This document shows, piece after piece, positions 28,031 to 39,800 of a stretch of DNA of 64,000 bases. The notes under the pieces were generated by a model. The model saw only the letters and a list, made by a program, of their open reading frames with translations. It was not told the origin of the DNA and ran no database searches. Origin of the DNA: Limanda limanda (Eukaryota > Chordata > Actinopteri > Pleuronectiformes > Pleuronectidae); NCBI RefSeq assembly GCF_963576545.1, contig NC_083638.1, positions 5,849,659-5,913,658 of the forward strand, read 5' to 3'. The stretch's first letter is position 1. Each line of letters begins with the position of its first letter. The position numbers and the translations under genes are program-made.

Positions 28031-28250
28031 GTTGGGGACTGAGAGCCGGTGAGAAATGTCACAATGTGGACGACAGCTGGCGGCTCAGGCTCATATTTAT
28101 CACATCTGCTGATTAGGCTCCATCTAATGAACGTGTGCGCGCAGGAGACTTGATTGAGCCCGCCGGGCCTCCGTCCGCTCATGTGCTGCACTTCAAAGAG
28201 CCGAGCCGAGCCGAGCCGGGCTATCACGTGACCAGAGGGTTAAAAAACTC
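28031..28250 (-). promoter_or_regulatory. cpeb1: cpeb1 5' UTR and probable promoter
   Basis: GC-rich stretch just upstream of the ATG at 28030. It contains a CACGTG E-box at 28225-28230, a run of GAGCC repeats at about 28198-28217, and a weak AT-rich gataaatat on the transcript strand near 28094-28102. The transcription start is not determinable. The tandem array at 28258 begins directly beyond it. Confidence 0.45.
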
Positions 28251-28257
28251 ACTCTGG

Positions 28258-29400
28258 ATAAAGTCCGGAATTTAGAGAACTTTATTTAAAGTCCCAACAA
28301 AGTTACAAAGTGAGTCACACTGAGAAATAAATGAGATTAAAAGAATATTAACTTATTTACTTTATACTTAGTTACCCAATTAAAAATCACAGACAGGACT
28401 TTGAGTAATGTCCTGAATTCATATAACTGTATTTAAACTCCAAGCAAAGTTACAAAGTGATGACACTGAGAAAGAAATGAGATTTAAAATAATATTAACA
28501 TCTCAACTTTATACTTAGTTACTCACTTAAAAAATCACAGACAGGACTTTGAGTTGTGTCCTGATTTCATATAACTTTATTTAAACTCCCAACAAAGTAA
28601 CAAAGTGAGTCACACTGAGAAAGAAATGAGATTTAAAGAATATTAACTTATTTACTTTATACTTAGTTACTCAATTAAAAACCACAAACAGGACTTTGAG
28701 TTATGTCTTGAATTCATATAACTTTATTTATGCTCCCACCAAAGTTACAAAGTGAGTCACACTGAGAAAGAAATGAGATTGAAAGAATATTAACATCTCA
28801 ACTTTATAGTTAGTTAATCAATTAAAAACCACAAACAGGACTTTGAGTTGTGTCCTGAATTCATATAACTTTATTTATACTCCCAACAAAGTTACAAAGT
28901 GATTGACACTGAGAAAGAAATGAGATTAAAAGAATATTAACTTCTCAACTTTATACTTAGTTACTCACTTAAAAAATCACAAACAGGACATTGAGTTGTG
29001 TCCTGAATTCATAAAACTTTATTTATACTCCAAGCAAAGTTACAAAGTACAACAGTAAGAAAGAAATGAGATTAAAAGAATATTAACTTCTCAACTTTAT
29101 ACTTAGTTAATCAATTAAAAATCACAAACAGGACGTTGAGTATTGTCCTGAATCTATATAACTTTATTTATACTCCAAGCAAAGTTACAAAGTGAAACAG
29201 CAAGAAAGAAATGAGATTAAAATAATATTAACATCTCAACTTCATACTTAGTTACTCAATTAAAAATCCATAGACAGGACTTTGAGTAATGTTCTGAATT
29301 CATATAACTTTATTTAATACTCCAAGCAAAGTTACAAAGTGAAACAGCAAGAAAGAAATGAGATTGAAAGAATATTAAAGTGCTGCTTGTACTTTTCTGC
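28258..29400. repeat. ~147-bp-period tandem array upstream of cpeb1
   Basis: About eight copies of a unit containing acaggactttgag, a short tcctgaattcatataacttt block, caaagttacaaagtga and gaaagaaatgaga. The caggac motif starts at 28394, 28542, 28689, 28836, 28984, 29129 and 29275, giving spacings of 145-148. The copies differ at scattered sites and end in a degenerate unit. The array is AT-rich and non-coding. Confidence 0.9.
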
Positions 29401-31860
29401 TACTTTATACTTAGTTATACTTAAGTATTATGGGATATATCTCACAGTATGTACAAGTACTATACTATTCTCCACATTACTAACAATGTTGAAGTGAAGG
29501 TGACTAGATTTCATTTCATTAAGTTATTTGAATTAATGCACAAACCTGACAGATGACTCTTTCAGACGTCTGCTCCAGCTTAGAATCTTACTGTTGTGAT
29601 ATCTGATTGATAAATATAATACATGTACTGTGGAGGTGTTTGCACCCGGCTCTTCTTTGCTTGATGTTTTCTATGTGATAACTACAGATAACTACTTGAA
29701 ATATGAATACAAAATGTAATAAAAACGGAAAACTAGGAATATGGTTCAGTTTTAAAGACAATTACAAATATTAGGTTAAGATAAAATATGATATGATACT
29801 TAATAAGAAAGTTGAATCAGAGGCAAAAACTGTGATTAAGACAAACAATAAAACACACGAGCACATAAACAAAAACATATCAAATTAATAAAAGCAGTTA
29901 TGTTTTATCATTTAAAATAATTTAATTAAAATAAAAAAAAGTCAAAACTTTTACAATTACATTATTTAAAAATCTCTCACTTTTACCTGAAAAATTAAAA
30001 ACATGAGAATACAAAACATTTATGAAGCTTCTGGTTTAAAAATTGATCTTCAATGATTCTCGTCCAATCATCTTCTTCGTCTTCACACAGCAGAATTTAG
30101 TGTCAGGCGATATTCTGTTATTTTAAAACCATTTATATATATTCATACATTGCAAATATATTAGATTATTGTTACTTTGGCATTTTTATCATTCCCAGAG
30201 GTTGTTTCACACACATTGTGACAATTAGAGATTTATCAGGTGTCTCTTTTCTAATTTTGATTGATGCCACCCTGGTGTTTGTGTGGCAGTAAATCCATTT
30301 ACATCTGTACATGTCCACAAGGGGTCGCTGCTTCCTGCCTGCTGAACATGAGGATGTTTGGCCAGTGGAGGACGACAAAGACCTCCAATGGAAAAGATCC
30401 AGGCCTCCTCCTCCTCCATTAGTGACCTTCCTGTTGTTTTACTGCTGACCACAGGAAGACGTCTCATTGTTGGAAATAAACAAAGGACTTGTAACAATCA
30501 CATGAAGCTGGGACCTTCTTCTTGTACATCTGGAGCTGTAAGGTTTCTGGAAACAGATTCAACTGTTTTTATTACATTGACAGAAAAGACTTTGATTTAA
30601 TGCCATTTTGTATCAGAAGACATTTAAGTGTGTATGGCCTCGAAAGATGCCCTTTGTAATCAAGGCTGTGTATTAAATATATTTAAAGTATATTCTATCG
30701 TTTTGATACCGTGCAGCTCAAAACATTCACAGCAGAAGGGATGTGTTGACGTTCATATCTAAACCTGGCTTGTTTCTGCACATGAAAACAGAGAAAAGGA
30801 AACGTTCCATCTTCCAAGTCACAGAATCCCCAGCCTCACACGCTATTGATTTCATGTCAATCCAAATATCATGTGTGAAAGTGATGTCTAATGACCCATG
30901 TTTCATGAAGGGCAAACAGCGATGGTTGAGAAATATTTTCTTCTGAACAATCTGTTCTTTATTAAGGTTTTAAACCTTTTACTTATAAATCATGTTATCA
31001 GACTTGATGAAAATCCAAACCAGTATAATGTCTAATGTTAAGCTGCTGTTATAATATACTCGTCTGGGATCTTTTTATTTTTTAGTATTATGGGATATGT
31101 CTCACAGTATATAAAATAATTATATGCAATACTAACCCTATTTTAGGACCAAATTATAAAAATCAACATTTGTTAAATGTCATGTTGATCTGATCTTTTA
31201 AAACCCCAAATGCACAAAAGCAGCAAATCCTCACGGTTGAAAAATAATAAAATGATAATTTATCCAATAGTCATTTTATTTATAAAGGAGTTAAAGGACA
31301 ATGTACATTTACTTCAAATTTGTTGAGTTTATCAAATGAGAACATGGTTTCTCTTAGTTTTTAAATTTATCAAATGACTAGCCAAAAATGTTGACATACA
31401 GAAAACAAAACATTTTAATTAAAAAGGTTGTGATATTTAAGTTTTTAACCTCAGCGGAAGCTAATAGATTTCAGTATGAAGCCATCGCTGCAGCACCAAT
31501 TACAGTTGAACCGTAACTTAGTTGGCACAAGATGGCCGTTTGTTTACAGTTAAACCACCAGCAGTTACCACAATACAATTAGGCAGGTGGTGGTATTGAG
31601 AGGAGTCACTTAAGGGTCCCTGGAGGAGCCGTCACGCTCGACCGAGCAGCTTACAGGGCAGAGTGTGGGGGTCAGCTCCATACGTGACGCAGAGAGACAT
31701 TAATGCAACGATGCTTACAAATGAAAAGTTGGCCTGAATTATTGATGTCCACATCCGCACAGTTCAATTCTCAAGAGTTAGCGGGCCGGCGTCGGAGCGT
31801 TTTCGATTGGCCGGTTGTTTCCGCTGCGGCGATAAATGACAGATGCTCGACAGAGAAATG
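29401..31860. other. Intergenic spacer cpeb1-rbpms2
   Basis: AT-rich sequence between the cpeb1 upstream array and the rbpms2 3' end. No exon, RNA gene or well-defined repeat recognised. Confidence 0.55.
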
Positions 31861-31864
31861 CATT

Positions 31865-33812
31865 CACTTCTTTTATTCATAAGATGGGAATATTTTTTAC
31901 ATCTTATGCACAGCAGATACGAAGACAAACATTTTCTAAACCACAAACTAAAGTCCTCCATTACTCTAATCCTGCTTCCCATTTCAAAATGGCCCCTGCA
32001 AAAAAAAGCAACCCTTTACGTTTGTAGTCCAGTTTCACATTCTGAAAGATCGTCTCACAGCAATCTCATTTTAGCAGAACGGCTCAAGCCACGTACAGAA
32101 GACTACCATTATTTTTTTGACAGATATCCACTTCCCCCTTTAAACAAATTGCACTTTTTTTTCCTCTTTAAAACTACTTCAACAGGATTATAGGATCTGA
32201 AAAATAACACCAAAAACACAAGAGACGACTAAACATCCAACTTATACAGGTTCATTATTTAGTTGCACAAAAATGCATAAATATACATTACGCAAAAGAG
32301 TCCAAAAATACTTGTACTTTCTTTTGCTCAAATAATGACAGACATTGATATGATCATAAAGGACTGGGATTGTCATCGAACGTAGGGAGGCATTCACAAG
32401 GTCCATGCGAGATAAGCCATTTACACAACAGCCTAACATTCACAGAGGTAAGACCAAGGTTCTACAGGAAAACAAAACATTTCGCTGTCTAGGCAAAGGT
32501 AAAGAGGCAACACAAACACTAAGAAAATTAGGATACACAGAACTCTGCGTTCTAAATTCATGCCAAAAACGACTTGAACATGCAAGGACTCTTAACGCTT
32601 CTAAACCTCCCAGGAGCAGCGGTAACCCGTGGAGAGACTAGCTTAATAACGGTAACTTCAATGCGACAATTTCCCTCAGCAAATACGATCCGTCGAGTTT
32701 AACTAGGATTTGCACGAGGATATTTTTTTATATTTATTTATTTATTCATTTTTTTGAAGTGCTTCGATGGTACCGCAATAGTTGCCAAGGATAAGCTCAG
32801 ATTGTCGACAGCAAGATGATTTCAACTCAAACTCCCCCCAGGGACAATCGGGAGGAGATATAAATACTGTTTGTTTATAATAATGCACATTTGTCCATTA
32901 AATAAACCTGATTAAATTAATGAATGCTTGGCAAACCTCACTTCAGCTGGACAAAGGTGTGGTTTCCAGTAGCCTGAAGAAAACAGGGAAAACCAGAGTT
33001 AGTCCAGTAGTTCCAAGAATTAAAAAAACAGAAACAGCTGCACTTATTCTGCATTTTACTTTAAGTCAACAACGCTTTAGTCTCATTGCTTTACGATTTC
33101 CCTTCTCCCATCTGTGGCACTCAAACTGGTTCTTATTCAAAATGCAAATCTCTAATTCATAGGTTTTAAAAAGGTTGAACTACTTCCTTAAACAGGAAAC
33201 TATTGTTTTGGATTAATCGGGGGACTATTTTCACATGAGGACTGATTCGTATTTGTTCCATTCAGGTACACTTACTGCTATAAATACCTAAAAAACAAAC
33301 AATGCATTGATCTACTAATGCATCAAAGCCTGACAGATTATTCCTCTGGGGCGTAGAGCGCCATTGATGTCCAAATATAAAGAAAATTAATGAGCCACAC
33401 TGCTGAGTGACATGTTCCTTCATTACCAAAAACTTGGACACTGGTTTATTTTGAGTCAGCCTCACATACTCAGTCCTGCTGCTAAAAATAAGAGCTGAAA
33501 AAAGTCCCGACAAACTCACAATTTTCTCCTTTGAGACATTTTGCATTAAAATATATATTAATTATATTAATGACATTTAAGGCAACAAATGGGTTTAGGG
33601 CCGAGTGAGACAGGTCGGGAATAAGAAAGTAAAGACAGAATTATGCTGTTTTGGAAACAGTCTTTTTACAATGAGAAAGCAAAGAATAGCACCAGAAAAA
33701 CACCAGTTATTTTCATTTGAGTGGTCATACTTAGCAGTTTTCAGTCAATAATTGTGTTGCAGTTTGATGGATGGAGATCTTACTGTTGAACCAAAGTTTA
33801 CTCACTAAGTAT
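31865..33812 (-). other. rbpms2: rbpms2 3' untranslated region
   Basis: Read leftwards from the stop at 33813-33815 to a reverse-strand AATAAA at 31872-31877. No coding exon is seen within it. A more distal signal near 31274-31279 is possible, so the end is approximate. Confidence 0.5.
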
Positions 33813-36800
33813 CTAACAGAACTGCCGGGATTTCCATCCAGGCTGGGAAGTCTCAGAGGGAGTCGGGTACCAGCGCATCTGGAGAAACACAAACACAAAT
33901 CAAGTTCAGTAGACCGACACCAGGCTTCAGTGCGTCAACACTCAACTCTGCAGATCCTTCATCCATCAACGGGCTTTGACGAGCAGGTCCAGGGCGACGG
34001 CCCCTTTAAGCCCTGGTCACTGAAGCCATGGGAATGTGGGTCACGTAGCAGCTCGTTGAGGACAATAGTCCTCCAGTAATTAACAGGCATGGAAATGTGG
34101 AGAGTTTCAGCTCTCCTTGTGTTCAACATTTCCACTGGGTCAGAGCTGGTCCGCCTGCACCTTTCCATACCTGTGACTGAGGCCTGTGGCAGAATGAGGC
34201 CTCTCATTTCTATTCACCCTAATGGAACAGGACAGGGGCCACAACTGCACGGCCAAACGGCTTAATACACTCAGGAGGGAACAGTTGTTTAGAGACTGTG
34301 AATGCACGGCTGCTGTCACACGGTCAAACTAACGAGGCCGAGAGGCAGTGGAAGAGAAGTCGGGGCATTTTAGGGATCTCTCATCAGATTGCGATTAAAA
34401 AAAGCTCCCTGCCCCCCCCTCTGTGTGGCTACACGTTCAGCTTATGTTCCAACAGGAGCGTGGACAGTAAGTTGGCACCTCCTGAGAACGCCATCGGGTT
34501 TTGACAGTTTCTCCGAGCAAATGCCTTGAATTCCTTCGCCTCCTGTGCCCGACAAAATGGACTGTGTCATAGCTGCCTACTTCAGTGTATTGCTCCCCTG
34601 GGCTCTTACATTGCAGGAGGAAGTTAGCTCACGATGAACTTCAAATGACCCAACATGAGAAATACTTTCCATCGCTATTGTTACCGAAGTTCCTGCTCAC
34701 TCCCCTTGTAGTCAGCAGTAGCATTTAAACGGCTGTTAGCTGACCATGTAAACACATTTGTTCATCCAGCCTGTTAATGATCAACAGTCTGCAGATGTGA
34801 AGAAACGTGTGTGTTGTTTAAAATTTGCAAACCAGGTCCTCAAATATAAATGTTTACTCCTCTTGAATTCATTGTGCAGATTAAATTATAGATATTTTAT
34901 CAGTAACAGCATCTTTTCTGCCGATGAACAGGGAAGCACAAATCTCCATAACAGGAAAAAGCTTCACCTTCATGTCAGAGATTCATCCACAAAGAGAAAA
35001 CCAGAGAACAGCCAGGAGACGAACACAGAAGGATTTAAAAGTATGTTTGAGGTTACACTGAACCATGGAATGTACCCATCACATCACTGATGAGCACAAG
35101 TCAGAGACATTTTCCATTTGAAATGACTAATATTTATTACACTACAACTAATATTTTAACCTGCACTCAGATTTATGATATTAAAGGGACTCTTACCTTT
35201 GTTGCATTTTTACACTTTTTGTGGATAAGGTTAAATTGGTATTAATAAGGTAATGACACTCTAAAATGCAAGACAGACCCACCAGGAGTTAAAGCAAACA
35301 ATTATTTCACTCTCATAATATTTAGTGAAAACTTCAACCAATAAAATTTTTCGGACCGAAGGACCTTATTGGCCGACAGACCTGTCTGTTTGCTGCATGG
35401 AAACAGACAGGAAGCCCGTCTGCTTCTTGTCATCAAGGCGCGTCCTCAACTATAGGGTTTGTTTTGATTCCACGGCAGACAGTAGCGAGTAGCGACCGTA
35501 TCGACTGACGATGGCAGACCAAAGTGGTCCACGGCGTACTGAAACAGCCGCTCCCAGGGGGAAAAACAAAAGAAAAAACACCGCGGATGGGAACGAGGGG
35601 GTGGGGCATTGGAGGAAGGCGGGATGATTCGAATGTGCTGTAATTCTCAAATGCAACAAAGGTAAGAGTCCCTTTAAAGTCGAGTACATGTTGTGCCGCC
35701 AACAGCAGTAGACAGACCTGACGTGTGGGTTGGCTTCAGCATCGCAGGTCTTTTTGGTGTTGTAATACCTCAGAGGACCACTTGGTTCCAAGAATCCAAA
35801 CCTCTATTTCTAACAGTGCAGCAGGTTTATCAATTCAAAAATCTTAATTATCTATTTGATTAAGTTTTAGGGTCACACTTCTCTCCTTAACTTTCTTTGG
35901 AGCTGTGGACGAATTAAGAAAAATGAAAACACCTCCGTGCTGCAACTTTACAAGAACTCATGCCCTCGTACCCTCGTGCACGCAACTGAGTGTTTGTAAA
36001 GCTGAAAACGCACTACGGCATATTTCAAAGGACAGAAGATAAGAAAGAGACACACCGGTTGCTCCCTCACCTGGGCGTGGAGGGCTGCAGCCGCGGCAGC
36101 GGCCGCCGGGTAAGTGAAGGCTGCGTGAGGGAGGCCTGGGGTCAGCTCCGTGGTGTACAGGGGGTAAGGAGTCCACGCATCCGGCGATGCTGGGATCAGT
36201 GCTGCCCCGGTCAGATCATCTGGGGAAGAACAGGGCAGGAGGATACAAGATGCTGACTAACCTAACCTTGAACATACAGGCTTGCATCAGGTACAACATT
36301 TTAGATTTGAATGTATGATCAATACATGCTACAAAGAAAAAGACGTTCACTTGTTGCGTAGTGTCGTTATGTTTGTAGGTTTACTCCTGAACAGTGATGA
36401 CTCGTATAATAGTTTATCACTACAAGAATGAAGCTTTACATCCCAAATGGCGCAGTCAGACCAGACTTCACTACCTATTAATGTTCAGAAGTGATATCAA
36501 CTTTTGGGTTAGAACTGAAATCAAAACCCTGAAGTTGTCCAGTTCCTTTCATCGAGCAACGAGAAACATTCACTACCTCCACCAAGGTGTGGGATTTCAT
36601 TTGTTAGTTTAAAAAATGATGAAAAATTGATTTTCATGAAATGTTCTGTAGGACTGGGCCAGGACCAAAGAAAGAATTATAAACACAATACACATTTTGG
36701 TGCAAATCCAGGACATTATTCCTTAGAATACTACAAATCTGAATCTCCATTTATAAGTGGTTTCAAAAGCTTGGTGGAGGTACACACTCCAATAAGTGTC

Positions 36801-39800
36801 GTTCTAGTTTCTATTTGGCGAGGACGCATTAGCCTCCGGTTGTAAAGTTATCGTCCATAACAACATTCAGTTCGATCGCCTGTGAAACTGACCTCTCAAA
36901 ATATATTCCTTTCAATAACTGCATGGCAACATAAAAGCAGAAGAGGATGGAGATGGTGATTTGATGACAATATTTGATCAAATGCTGATTAAATGAGTTT
37001 GTCTGCTGCATTTTCCAGCCGGCAAACTCCCGCAGTTCACGTTTCAAACCCTACACACACCGTTTCCTATCCCCTTCCGATTTTAGCCACATGTCATCGG
37101 GAGAAATCTGGTCTGAGTGAGGTCTTCGTCCAGCACCTGTCCACATCTAACCTATCGTGCCGTTGTTAAGGCAAAGAGAGCAGAGACGCAACTGCTGGCT
37201 AAACCTTGTGAGAGTGCAGTTAACGCAGCTGGACAGAAGCAAAGCGGCTGTCGTAAGAGTCGAGATGACACATGCATGTGGAGGTGAGTTAGTCTTTCAA
37301 TTTGTTAGACACTGTCTTTAACCCCCTGCCCGTTTGTCTTTAATACCCCAGCATAATACGACAAGAATTATAAAAAAAAATGCTAACAAGGGCTATCGAG
37401 TACTGGCATTGCCAAGGTGAGAGTGGATGAAAGAGCCTAGAGTGGTGCAGCCGTACAACTTACATGGGTCCCGTGCAATGAAGTGTGCTCCTAGAGCAGG
37501 GTGGATATTTGTGGGGTTCGGTGTGGCCATCAGCTTACTCTTTGCCATCTTCGTGTTGGCTTTAGCAAACTCTAAGCGCAGGGTCTGGGGACTTTCGGGG
37601 TCAAAACGGATGCCCTGAGGGAGAGACGGAGGAGGGGAGGAGGGGGAGATAGTATAGTAAGGGAGGTGGGCTGAGTCTGAGGGGCTGAAGCTCAGTCGTC
37701 TCACGGCCTCTTTTCCTGAAGCCTTGTTTCAATACTCAGCGTTTATCCTTCAGGCTTTCCCTTCAGCTGAACACTGTTCTGCTGTCTTCAAAGGACAGAC
37801 TGAAGGATACGCTGATATACTTCAACAGGACTGCATCTCCTCCTCCTCCTCCTCGTGACGACATCAAGAGCAGAGGCGACAGGAGGAGTCGCCCCCCCCC
37901 CGTCACACCAGCCAGGAGGAGGAGGAGACGAGGAAAAGGGCTGATGGTGAGACTCGGTGTAGTTTCTCTCAGGTGGTTTAATCCTGCTTGTGTTCTTGTG
38001 CCCTAAGCGTTGTGCCCACATGCAGGTGAGTAGTATTTTGGTGTGTGCGTGTGTGTGTGTTTTTGTGTGTGTGACTGCTGGTGTGTCTAGGAGGTGATGC
38101 TGATAAGGAAGGCCTATGAGAGAGAAGTGTTAGATCTGCCAATGTGGGCTACTACTGGGTGACAAAATAAGAGGTTACACTACTGAGGACGTGTCCAGAT
38201 AACACTACACATGTGGCTAGAGAACGAGTATTACAGTAAAAGCAGTGAAAGCTATACCAGACTAACAAGGAAGTGTATCAAGGTCAAAGTAAACTACCGT
38301 AAGGCTACGGGATTCTGGCCTCTTTCCAAAAATGGCCCTGCCATTGAATTATAAAAGACAAAATGGGTTGGCTTTGACAAGTCTTATGGGAAAGAAAGAA
38401 CTTTTTTTTTTTTTTTAACCTCCCAATCATTCCTCTCAGGTTTAAGCAAAGGTTAGAACAAATCTAAGAAATACATAAACACAAGGGGGGGCTCAAATAG
38501 CAACAGACAGATTATATATCAGTGAAAAAGAGGCAATGCTTACATTTAGCGCATTTTTGGCAGCTTCAGCTCCAGTCCTACTGTCAAAGGTTACAAACCC
38601 GACAGGCTGGAAGAGAAAAGGGAAGAAACAAACTGAGACAACGGATTCCAGCTGCACCGAAAAACATGCATTCTGTGGAATAAAATATCTTATAATTAAT
38701 GGGAACAACGTTAAACAGCTTGTTTAGTATTTTTTTTTGTGTAGCATTGAAGCTGCTCCTTAAACTCATGGAAGGAATCTCACCTGTTTTGAAGTTAACT
38801 TAATCAGTGACCCTTCATAACCCTGTGGGGAAGAAAGATAGCCAATTATCCACCCAGTCACATGGAGGAAGTCACACATGAACGCCTCCTGCTTTACGGA
38901 GAGAAATCTGCTTGTGTGCACCTTCAGTTTCACTTCGACAGCGGGAGATCACCGACTCCTCTGTGGCAGTGAAGCACTTACGATTGATGAAATAGTTTTG
39001 ATTAAATAGAGCGAAACATGAGCATAAATTCAGGTTATTAAGATCATTGAGGGTTCAAGCTTCGATTCAGTATGAATAAAGCTTCTGATTTATAATAGAG
39101 TTGAGACAGCACAAGTGTTGGTTAAAGAACGAACGGATTCCTGGGAAACGAGGGGGGAATTTGGCCTCAGTGGAGAATTGATAGATGGGATCATGCCTGA
39201 TCCTGATTTACAACCATGGAAAATTAAAACAACTTTCACTAGCTGTGATAAATCCTGAGCAAAAATCCAAAACAGACTCGGTAATTCAGAGAAGAAAAGA
39301 ACGAGATGGGGAATAGAGAATAAATATTATAAAGAAAAGAGGTTTTTAATTTGGAATGAAATCAGGTTTAATCCCATTTGCTCACACTGTGCGTCGTTTG
39401 CAGACAGAAAAAAAAAGAAAAAGCTCATCGACTTACAAAAACAAAACATTTCAAGTTGTTTCACAATGTCTGAATGTTACGAGGGGGAAATAGAACTGTC
39501 CCTACACGGTGGGCGAGCTGGGTCACGGAGAGAGGGTTGGTTGGCCAATCGCGAGGGCTACTCATTTACACATTCCACAAGATCATCCATGTGCGCGGGA
39601 TACCACTTCCAATTTGGTTAGTTAGGACACGGGTGGGAGGGGTGTTTATGGAACTGGAGTCCAGTCAAAAAAAAAAAAAAAAAAAAAGAAGAAAGGACCA
39701 ATAGATGAACAATGATGTGGCCTGATTTCCATATATGCAAATATCTGGACTTTCATTAACGAGGGTTTTGTTCAATTTCATCTCCCAGAAGAAAAAAGCT

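Noticed and set aside
25885..29400. Regularly spaced repeats resembling a CRISPR array
   Set aside because: Units are 125-480 or ~147 bp, spacers are themselves repeated, the units are diverged and the genome is a vertebrate; these are satellite-type tandem repeats.
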